A stretch of 28,938 nucleotides of DNA from a virus. The number at the start of each line of letters is the position of its first letter. The first letter of the stretch is position 1. The DNA lies in the IMG/VR virus record IMGVR_UViG_3300032282_005050, positions 1 through 28,938 of that record; one strand, given 5' to 3'. The translations under genes were made by a program, and so were the position numbers. This document shows, one piece after another, positions 22,541 to 28,938 of this stretch. The notes under the pieces are model-generated. The model saw only the letters and a list, made by a program, of their open reading frames with translations, was not told where the DNA came from and searched no databases.

Positions 22541-22560
22541 TATCAAAAGTACTACCTTTT
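22532..22560 (+). terminator. Intrinsic terminator before the tape measure gene
   Basis: An 11-bp perfect stem (AAAAGGTAGTA / TACTACCTTTT) with loop TCAAAAG. A/T symmetry could let it act in both directions. It overlaps the stop of the startless ORF and is followed 2 nt later by a late-type motif. Confidence 0.88.
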
Positions 22561-22561
22561 C

Positions 22562-22572
22562 ATATTTATAAT
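22562..22572 (+). promoter_or_regulatory. Late-promoter-like motif before the tape measure gene
   Basis: The core TATTTATA is at 22563-22570, right after the terminator and 15 nt before the ATG at 22586. Confidence 0.65.
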
Positions 22573-22585
22573 AAAATAGATATTA

Positions 22586-24874
22586 ATGGCCAAAGCTAAA
22601 AAAAATACAACAGAAGCTGAATTAAGACAAGAAATACATGAATCATCAGTTATTATTGAAGATACTTTACGAAGTGTAGCAGATAATATAGGGAATGTTA
22701 TGATGCAATTAGTAAAAGATGGAGCAAATATAACTAAGAGTATGGTTAGAGATTTACAATCTGATTTAAATAATATTGCTAGAAGTGGGAAAGTTTTAAA
22801 TGATATAACTGAAAAAGCTGTTAAAGGTAAATTAACAGAAAGAGATATTTCTAAAGAATTGTTAGCTAGAGAAATCAAATTAAAAGTTATTAAAGCTCAA
22901 ATTGAAATAGCAGAAAATAATAGTAATAAAAATAGCAAAGAACATAAAAAAAATATTAAAGAATTAAATAAACAATATCAAATAGCTGTTTCAAATAATG
23001 AAAAAGTGGAAGAAGAAATGAGGAAACAACTAAAATATTCTAATGAAATGAAAAAAGCATTAGGATTAACAGGAACTGCTATGGCTGGATTAGAAAAAAT
23101 AACTAATAAATTAGGACTTAGTGGTTTAGATGATGTTTTTGCTAGGGGTAGGGAAGAGGCTGAAAAAATGGCAAAAACATTAAATGAAAACCAAAAAAAT
23201 ATGGGAAGCTTTTCTACTAAATTAAAAGTAGCATTTGCTGGGATGAAAGGGATGGCAAGTGGAATTGGACAATTTTTCAAACCAGAAGCTATATTAGCAG
23301 GAATAACTGGGATTATTTCTAAAATAGTAAGTTTTATTAAAGAGGCTTATGAAGAAGGAAAAAATGCAGCTGAAAGGATAAGTGAGGAAAACGTTGGGAT
23401 GGCTAGAAGTATAGGTTTAGCCCAAAGTGAAGCTACTAAATTAGCTGAAAATTTTAAAGGAATAGGCCCAACAGTAGCCGCATCTAAACAATCAGTAGAA
23501 GGAATATATACTGCTTTAGGCACTACTGAAAAATTAAGTAATAATACTTTAAAAACATTTATTAAATTAAATACCTATGCTGGTATGTCTGCTGAAAATT
23601 TAGCTGAAATCCAAAGATTATCTAAAGTATCAGGACAAGATGCTGGAGTATTAGCTTCAAATATGGCTAATACTGCATTGCAGATGAAGAAAAATTATAA
23701 TTTATCTATTAGTGTAAAAAATCTATTAGCGGAAACTAGTAAAGTATCAAATATATTAAAAGTTAATTTAGGAGGTTCAGGAACAGCTTTAGTAAAAGCA
23801 GTTGCCCAATCTAAAGCTTTAGGTTTAGAATTTGACAAAATTGAAGGTATAAGTAATAGTTTACTTAATATAGAAGATTCAATATCAGCTCAAATGGAAG
23901 CTGAATTATTAACTGGTAAATCTTTAAATCTTGAAAAAGCAAGAGAATATGCTTTAAATCATAATATAGAAGGATTATCTAGTGAAATAGCTAAGAATTT
24001 TGGTTCAATAAATGAATTTCAAAATTTAAACACCATCCAACAAGAAGCCTATGCTAAAGCTATAGGAATGAGTAAAGAAGATTTAGCTGGTATTTTAATA
24101 GCACAAAAAGAAAATCGTAACATACAAGGTGATTTAGTTAAAGGACAAAAAGATGGTATAGCTTCTATGTCTTCAGAAATGAGTTTGGCAGAAAAACAAG
24201 CCAATATAGATAGACAAAGAGAAGAAGCATCTATTAAATTTTATGAAACTTTAGTTCCATTAGTTCAAGAATGGCAAAAATTAATGGGTGCTATAAAAGA
24301 AGTATTTGCTAGTATATTTAAAGAAATAGCAGGGCCAGGAATGCAAAATTTATCTGGGTCTATTAGTCATATTACAAAAAATATCAAAAGTTTCACATAC
24401 AGTATAGTAAATACATTTAAAACCATTTATAAATACCGGGCACTTATAACGGCTCTCTTAGGAGCTGCTGCAATTGGGATGAGTTTTGTCCCTGGTGGAG
24501 CTATTTTAGCAATGCCTTTAGGTACAGCTGCTTTGGCAATGGGATCGATAACAGCTATAGGTGATGATGTAGTTTCTTCAGGATATGGAGATAGAAAACT
24601 TGTAACATCAAGTGGTACATATGCTTTAAATAACCAAGATACAGTTATAGCAGGAACTAATTTATTTAGAGCAAATGATATAATGAGTAAAGCAGATGAT
24701 GTAATGTCATATCCTAAAGGAGCTTTAAGTGTTGGAGGAGGTAGTAGTGATAATAGTGGTGTTATAGCAGCTATTAAAGAATTAATTGATGAAGTTAGAA
24801 GAGAAAAACCTATAATGTTAGATGGTAATAAAGTAGGAGTAGCTCAAGGTTTATCAAATTACAAATCTAGATAA
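22586..24874 (+). CDS. Tail tape measure protein
   Basis: This 762-residue, mostly helical protein fills the tail tube and sets its length. At about 1.5 angstrom per residue it would fit a tail of roughly 110 nm, comparable to T4. The N-terminal half is coiled coil (EAELRQEIHESSVIIEDTL, then Lys/Glu-rich heptads). Residues about 205-255 are Gly/Ala-rich and helical. About 610-660 hold a hydrophobic stretch (YRALITALLGAAAIGMSFVPGG, split by Pro/Gly; then LAMPLGTAALAMG) that may insert in the host inner membrane. The C-terminal SSGYGDRKLVTSSGTYALNNQDTVIAGTNLF resembles the tape measure ends of myophages. It is preceded by the gp26-like/startless pair and followed by baseplate genes, as expected. 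Confidence 0.88.
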   Translation: MAKAKKNTTEAELRQEIHESSVIIEDTLRSVADNIGNVMMQLVKDGANITKSMVRDLQSDLNNIARSGKVLNDITEKAVKGKLTERDISKELLAREIKLKVIKAQIEIAENNSNKNSKEHKKNIKELNKQYQIAVSNNEKVEEEMRKQLKYSNEMKKALGLTGTAMAGLEKITNKLGLSGLDDVFARGREEAEKMAKTLNENQKNMGSFSTKLKVAFAGMKGMASGIGQFFKPEAILAGITGIISKIVSFIKEAYEEGKNAAERISEENVGMARSIGLAQSEATKLAENFKGIGPTVAASKQSVEGIYTALGTTEKLSNNTLKTFIKLNTYAGMSAENLAEIQRLSKVSGQDAGVLASNMANTALQMKKNYNLSISVKNLLAETSKVSNILKVNLGGSGTALVKAVAQSKALGLEFDKIEGISNSLLNIEDSISAQMEAELLTGKSLNLEKAREYALNHNIEGLSSEIAKNFGSINEFQNLNTIQQEAYAKAIGMSKEDLAGILIAQKENRNIQGDLVKGQKDGIASMSSEMSLAEKQANIDRQREEASIKFYETLVPLVQEWQKLMGAIKEVFASIFKEIAGPGMQNLSGSISHITKNIKSFTYSIVNTFKTIYKYRALITALLGAAAIGMSFVPGGAILAMPLGTAALAMGSITAIGDDVVSSGYGDRKLVTSSGTYALNNQDTVIAGTNLFRANDIMSKADDVMSYPKGALSVGGGSSDNSGVIAAIKELIDEVRREKPIMLDGNKVGVAQGLSNYKSR

Positions 24875-24884
24875 TATTTATAAT
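24874..24884 (+). promoter_or_regulatory. Late-promoter-like motif before the repeat protein at 24888
   Basis: The core TATTTATA at 24875-24882 begins right after the tape measure stop and ends 5 nt before the ATG. T4 geometry would put the transcript start exactly on the A of the ATG. Confidence 0.6.
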
Positions 24885-24887
24885 TAA

Positions 24888-25172
24888 ATGGCACTTATAG
24901 ATTCATTAAATAAAACTCAATTAGATTTAACTGGTAATGGACCTAAAAATTCCCCACAGTATAAACACGTTCAAACGTATACTCCTAACAAACAATATGA
25001 TCCTGGAGGAGTAAATAATGATAATTTATCTAAAAAAGATTATGTACTTGAAAAATCTAAATTAGATTTAACTGGTAATGGACCTAAAAATTCCCCACAG
25101 TATAATTATGTTCAAAAATATACTAATAAAAATACATATTTAAATAGTTTACCTCCATTAAACCAACAATAA
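24888..25172 (+). CDS. Small protein with two perfect internal repeats
   Basis: This 94-residue protein holds LDLTGNGPKNSPQY twice, at about residues 12-25 and 59-72. Each copy is followed by x-x-V-Q-x-Y-T. The repeats are identical even at the DNA level over 46 bp. The rest is polar and Pro/Asn-rich with little predicted helix, which suggests an extended linker or two binding peptides that grip repeated partners. Its position between tape measure and baseplate genes (the stop overlaps the next ATG by one base) suggests a baseplate or tail-tip component. It matches no family I can name. Confidence 0.78.
   Translation: MALIDSLNKTQLDLTGNGPKNSPQYKHVQTYTPNKQYDPGGVNNDNLSKKDYVLEKSKLDLTGNGPKNSPQYNYVQKYTNKNTYLNSLPPLNQQ
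24919..24964 (+). repeat. 46-bp in-frame direct repeat, copy 1
   Basis: Identical to 25060-25105, offset by 141 bp (47 codons), within the gene at 24888. Confidence 0.95.
25060..25105 (+). repeat. 46-bp in-frame direct repeat, copy 2
   Basis: Identical to 24919-24964. Both copies encode the LDLTGNGPKNSPQY motif. Confidence 0.95.
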
Positions 25173-26878
25173 TGCTTAAAGATTTACTAAATAACCCAGG
25201 AAAATTTAAATACTATGGTGGAGGAAAAGGTTCAACATCAACACCACTTACATTTGGTCAAAAAACTATACCATTTGGAAATGACAGACCTGGGGGTGGA
25301 AATAGTAATCAACCATATATTATTTCAACAATCCCAAAAGATATAACATCCAATAGTCCTGATTTTTTAAATAGAGGAGGTGATAAGTATTTAAATATAG
25401 TAAAGGATAATGTTAGTAGATTAAAACAATTTTTAGATCCTAAAAATCCATTATCTCAAAATTTTATAACTAAACAAAATCTTTTATTTCAACAACAATC
25501 AAAACTCCCATTCTCTATATACCCTAATTTATCATATACAACAACCAATCTGTTATTAAACACATCTGAACCAAATATGGGAATACATTTTGGTGGTAAA
25601 GGAAATGATCCTTTAGGGGTATTTGTTAGTACTAATAAATATATTTACCAAACATTTAATTATTATAATAAAGATGATAGTAATAGATTAATGTTATTAT
25701 ATGGAACTAAACTAGGAAATAAATCAAAAGTAAAAGGTAGACTATCAGATTTTAATATTAATACTTTATCTAAAGATACATTATTTAGTTATGTTATTGG
25801 ACCTAATGGTCCTTTAACCAATTATAAAAGATCAGTAAATACAACAAATTGGTCTAATTCATCAGACTATAAAAACACATTTTTAGTATGGGATCCTCAA
25901 ACACTAATAGATGTTGGTGATAATAGAGTTTATAGTAAAACAAAATCACAATTCACAGATTTTAGAAAATTTTTACCTACCCCAAATACTAATTCAGTAG
26001 CATATAAAAATAATACTAGTACTGATTATATATTTTGGAATAGAACTATAAAATACGGTTTAGGAGATCCAGGTAAATCTTTATTAGATAGAAATAATTT
26101 TAGTAAAGGTATAACTTCAAATGGAACTCCAGATTTTTCAACAGTAGATCAAGTTAATTTTAAACCAATATATTCTTCAGGATCAGTAGATAATACTGTA
26201 AAAAATCAAGATTTAGTTCCATTTTATATTAGTGTATTAAATCCTGATGCTCCAACACAAGAAAATTTTATTCATTTTAGAGCGTTTTTAGATGGAGGAA
26301 TAACTGATGCTTTTGCAGCAGAATGGTCAGATATAAAATATATGGGAAGAGGTGAAAAATTCTATAAATATAATGGATTTTCTAGAGAGATATCTCTTAA
26401 TTTTAAAGTTCATGTACAATCAAAATATGAACAGCAGATAGTATACACTAAATTAAATTATTTAGCTTCTCTAACAGCCCCAAATTATGGAAAGAGTGGT
26501 GTGATGCGAGGAAATATAATTAAATTAACTATTGGGGATTATTTAAAAGAAACCCCAGGTATATTAAAGGGATTTTCATTTGTTATAGATGAAAACTATC
26601 CTTGGGATATAGGTAGAGATACATCAGGTAATATTGATTCTAATAGTAATATATTACCAATGATAATATCAGTTAATTCATTTCAATTCACCCCAGTCCA
26701 TTCATTTTTACCTGAATTAGGTTCTAAGTTTATAAACACTCCATTACAAACAGAACCCCAAACTCAAGGTCCAACAAATTCACCTCCCCCAGAACTCCCT
26801 CCTCAATCTCCTTTACTCACAGAAGAAACGCTGAATCAAAGAAGGAATGATTTTAATACACCAATATTTGGAAAGTAA
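25172..26878 (+). CDS. Baseplate protein (possible gp48/gp54-type tube-cap role)
   Basis: This is a 568-residue protein. The N-terminal 40 residues are Gly/Lys-rich and extended (KFKYYGGGKGSTSTPLTFGQ). The middle is beta-rich and polar. The C-terminal third has the more conserved part: HFRAFLDGGITDAFAAEW, YMGRGEKFYKYNGFSREIS, FKVHVQSKYEQQIVYTKLNY, then APNYGKSGVMRGNIIKLTIGDY and GILKGFSFVIDENYPWDIG. This GRGE-F-Y-x-Y-x-G-F-x-R signature occurs in baseplate proteins of distant T4-like phages with a tail-tube-like fold. It ends in a Pro-rich tail. Its place after the tape measure matches T4 genes 48 and 54, which start tube assembly on the baseplate. The exact counterpart is uncertain. Confidence 0.75.
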   Translation: MLKDLLNNPGKFKYYGGGKGSTSTPLTFGQKTIPFGNDRPGGGNSNQPYIISTIPKDITSNSPDFLNRGGDKYLNIVKDNVSRLKQFLDPKNPLSQNFITKQNLLFQQQSKLPFSIYPNLSYTTTNLLLNTSEPNMGIHFGGKGNDPLGVFVSTNKYIYQTFNYYNKDDSNRLMLLYGTKLGNKSKVKGRLSDFNINTLSKDTLFSYVIGPNGPLTNYKRSVNTTNWSNSSDYKNTFLVWDPQTLIDVGDNRVYSKTKSQFTDFRKFLPTPNTNSVAYKNNTSTDYIFWNRTIKYGLGDPGKSLLDRNNFSKGITSNGTPDFSTVDQVNFKPIYSSGSVDNTVKNQDLVPFYISVLNPDAPTQENFIHFRAFLDGGITDAFAAEWSDIKYMGRGEKFYKYNGFSREISLNFKVHVQSKYEQQIVYTKLNYLASLTAPNYGKSGVMRGNIIKLTIGDYLKETPGILKGFSFVIDENYPWDIGRDTSGNIDSNSNILPMIISVNSFQFTPVHSFLPELGSKFINTPLQTEPQTQGPTNSPPPELPPQSPLLTEETLNQRRNDFNTPIFGK

Positions 26879-26897
26879 AAAGAATTTAATAAAATTA

Positions 26898-26908
26898 ATA
26901 TTTATAAT
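26898..26908 (+). promoter_or_regulatory. Late-promoter-like motif before the gp53-like gene
   Basis: The core TATTTATA is at 26899-26906, 9 nt before the ATG at 26916. Confidence 0.6.
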
Positions 26909-26915
26909 TAAATAA

Positions 26916-27230
26916 ATGTCTAGATATTCATCATTACCCAAAATATCATTACCTGATGGTATTAATAAATTTACTCAAGGATACAAAACTATAAGATACC
27001 CTGAAGTCCCTCAATCAGATAATGATATTTGGGTTTTAACTACTGTTGGAGATAGATTAGATATTTTAGCTAATGATTTTTATGGTGATGATAGTTTATG
27101 GTGGGTAATTAGTATAGCTAATCCTGATAAAGTAAATTTTGGTTCAATATATTTAACACCAGGGGTTGAGATACGAATCCCTATAAATTATGATCAAATT
27201 GTATCATCTTTTTTAACACTAAATAAATAA
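26916..27230 (+). CDS. 53: Baseplate wedge protein with LysM-like domain, T4 gp53-like
   Basis: This 104-residue protein has a LysM-like core: WVLTTVGDRLDILANDFYGD, then SLWWVISIANPDKVN and YLTPGVEIRIP. The V-G-D-R-L-D-x-L-A-x-x-F-Y-G-D and WW-x-I-x-x-A-N-P patterns are those of gp53-type baseplate wedge proteins, in which a LysM fold binds other baseplate parts rather than peptidoglycan. T4 gp53 is about 196 residues, so this is a short form. It begins a unit with its own late-type motif. The next gene starts 4 nt after its stop. Confidence 0.85.
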   Translation: MSRYSSLPKISLPDGINKFTQGYKTIRYPEVPQSDNDIWVLTTVGDRLDILANDFYGDDSLWWVISIANPDKVNFGSIYLTPGVEIRIPINYDQIVSSFLTLNK

Positions 27231-27234
27231 AGTT

Positions 27235-28938
27235 ATGGGAAATATTGTTGGGGAACCTTTAAATGATAAGGTAAAAAAACAAATAGATGTAAGACAAAGT
27301 AAATTAGGAAAAATAAATCGTGATAATAAAGATTTATTATTCTATAATAGTAAGACTGCTTGGTTAAGATTAGCATCATCTGTTGATGTAAATAGTAAGG
27401 CTAGTATATTCAAATCAGTAGCAGGATTACAACCTAAAGATTATGAGGGAAGTAAGTTAGCTGAAAAATGTGTATTATTTGGAGGAATATCTTCATTTAA
27501 TAATACAGATAATGGTACCAATTCCCTCCGTTATGGGATAAATACAAATCCGAGTGATATTTTAGGTATAGGAGCTTATGGATTTGGGGGAAATTTAGGA
27601 ACATATGGTTTTTCTTCAATGCCTGGATTAATAGGAGCTAATGTTAGTTTTTATAATAGAGGAGCTTTAAAAAAAGCAACAATACAATTAAAAGTATCTA
27701 ACTCAACTCAATTAGAAATAATAGATACTCTTTATTTACGAATAGGATATACTATGTTATTAGAGTGGGGATGGTCTTTATACTTGAATAAAGATGGAGA
27801 TTTAGAATCTTCTAAATACCAAACAGACCCCCTTGATTTATTATTTGGTAAAACCAAAATCGCTCAAAATACAGAAAAAACCACCCAAAATACAAAAAAT
27901 GATTCATATCAAAATTTATTATTAGAATCAATTAAAATAGAAAGAGAAAAAAGATCATATAATTATGATGCTATGTTTGGTAAAGTATCTAATTTTAATT
28001 GGAAATTTAATGATGATGGTTCATATGATGTAGAAATTACATTAATAGGATTGGGTGATGTTGTTGAAGCTTTAAAAACCAATATATCAACAGGAACTGG
28101 AGATATTATAGATTTTACAAAAATAGTTCAAGCAGAGGAAAAAAATAGGAACAGAACATTAGTTAGCGCTTCTAAAAGTGAAGATGATTTGATAGCACAA
28201 TTTGAAAATTTATTAAAACAAGAAATTTTAGTAATAGATAAATTTGATTTTACTAACGAATCAGAGTGGAGATTTGAAGATAATTCTTTTTCGTTATTTG
28301 GGATTGGTCCGGAAAAAGTATTCGCTACAGGAACACCATTAATAGAAAGTGAGTTATTTAAATCATGGTTAAATGCTAAAAACTTTCAAGGTGATATTAA
28401 TATATTAAATAATAGATATGAAAAAGGAAAAGAAAATGAAATTGATAGTATACTTAATCAATTAGATGAATTTTCAAAAATTAAATTATGGGAAAAAGAT
28501 GATTATAAAAGTAAAAGGGGATTATTTAATATTTTATTTACAGATTATGGTAAAGATTTAGATGAAAATATTTTACAATCATCAAATTTCTCACAACCAA
28601 ATGAAATATTAGGTATAGATCCCATCCAACAAGGTTATATCGATAATGTAAAAAATATTGTATCAAATTTTCAAGGAACATCTGTTAAATATTTTACACG
28701 AATAGGAGAATTTAAAGCAAAAGATAATGAAGAAGATAATCAATTATTTAAAAAATGGATTGATAGTTTTGATAAAAAATTAAAAGAACAAGAAGAAAAT
28801 AACACTCCAATTTTTAATGGTGGATATAGACCATATGATTCACCCACAGTAATACTATCCCCAGATTTTGGAAATTGGATAACTAAATTGCAAAGTTTAT
28901 TACAACAAATAAAAAAACAACAAAATATAGAAATTCAA
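27235..28938 (+). CDS. Large baseplate-type structural protein, 3' end beyond the window
   Basis: An open frame from ATG 27235 runs to the last base without a stop, giving 568 residues so far. Recognisable parts include TAWLRLASSVDVN near residue 42, AEKCVLFGGISS near 80, SSMPGLIGANVSFYNRGALKKATIQLKV at about 127-154, and IIDTLYLRIGYTMLLEWGW at about 162-180. A later beta-rich part follows (SNFNWKFNDDGSYDVEITLIGLGDVVEALK). These blocks recur in large structural proteins of marine T4-like phages found with baseplate genes. The exact T4 counterpart (a hub protein such as gp27 or gp5 is possible) cannot be fixed. The region from residue about 400 on is charged and helical. It is coupled to the gp53-like gene by a 4-nt gap. 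Confidence 0.8.
   Translation, partial: MGNIVGEPLNDKVKKQIDVRQSKLGKINRDNKDLLFYNSKTAWLRLASSVDVNSKASIFKSVAGLQPKDYEGSKLAEKCVLFGGISSFNNTDNGTNSLRYGINTNPSDILGIGAYGFGGNLGTYGFSSMPGLIGANVSFYNRGALKKATIQLKVSNSTQLEIIDTLYLRIGYTMLLEWGWSLYLNKDGDLESSKYQTDPLDLLFGKTKIAQNTEKTTQNTKNDSYQNLLLESIKIEREKRSYNYDAMFGKVSNFNWKFNDDGSYDVEITLIGLGDVVEALKTNISTGTGDIIDFTKIVQAEEKNRNRTLVSASKSEDDLIAQFENLLKQEILVIDKFDFTNESEWRFEDNSFSLFGIGPEKVFATGTPLIESELFKSWLNAKNFQGDINILNNRYEKGKENEIDSILNQLDEFSKIKLWEKDDYKSKRGLFNILFTDYGKDLDENILQSSNFSQPNEILGIDPIQQGYIDNVKNIVSNFQGTSVKYFTRIGEFKAKDNEEDNQLFKKWIDSFDKKLKEQEENNTPIFNGGYRPYDSPTVILSPDFGNWITKLQSLLQQIKKQQNIEIQ

Noticed and set aside
26363-26370. TATAAATA in T4 late-promoter orientation
   Set aside because: It lies within the conserved KFYKYNG coding segment of the baseplate gene, with no start nearby.
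1-28938. CRISPR array, insertion sequence, integrase or attachment site
   Set aside because: No regularly spaced short repeats, transposase, terminal inverted repeats or integrase-like gene were seen in any frame.

Overview
The window is a virion-structure region of a large, strictly lytic-looking T4-like contractile-tailed phage. It is strongly AT-rich and uses the standard bacterial code: TAA, TAG and TGA all end genes. Most starts lack a Shine-Dalgarno sequence and follow A-rich leaders. Together with a lipobox-bearing lipoprotein, this suggests a host in the Bacteroidota (for example a marine flavobacterium). The host is inferred, not shown.

Layout. (1) 1-2650: head-maturation genes, with a gp21-like prohead protease (706) and neighbouring small proteins that share an N-terminal helix ending in a Glu site, which looks like a T4-type capsid-targeting leader. 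(2) 2674-5236: a non-structural cassette holding a T4 endonuclease V (DenV) homologue, a COG2509-like flavoprotein, a small MORN-like protein and a P-loop nucleotide kinase. (3) 5372-8178: prohead scaffold (gp22-like) and major capsid protein (gp23-like). (4) 8184-8315: the relic of a homing endonuclease. (5) 8341-11646: neck and tail-completion genes (gp13-, gp14- and gp15-like); the gp15-like protein carries a fibre-like C-terminal extension. (6) 11688-16605: a large fibre with a C1q/TNF-like domain, a second small fibre-like protein and several small unknown genes. (7) 16667-21204: tail sheath (gp18-like) and tail tube (gp19-like), separated by two homing endonucleases in opposite orientation. 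(8) 21376-28938: a lipoprotein, a gp26-like baseplate hub/chaperone gene followed by an overlapping ORF with no start codon, the tape measure, a small repeat protein, two baseplate proteins and a large baseplate-type protein cut by the window end.

Transcription appears to be divided by strong intrinsic terminators. Most are followed closely by a recurrent gene-sense motif, ATATTTATAAT. Its core TATTTATA is the exact reverse complement of the T4 late promoter TATAAATA. The motif precedes about a dozen genes and is the best candidate for this phage's late promoter.

Most notable observations: the mirrored late-promoter motif; the probable programmed frameshift (or T7 slippage) joining the gp26-like gene to its startless downstream ORF just before the tape measure; the family of putative capsid-delivered internal proteins; the gp15-fibre fusion; the phage lipoprotein; and a short motif-to-terminator unit that may encode a small RNA.
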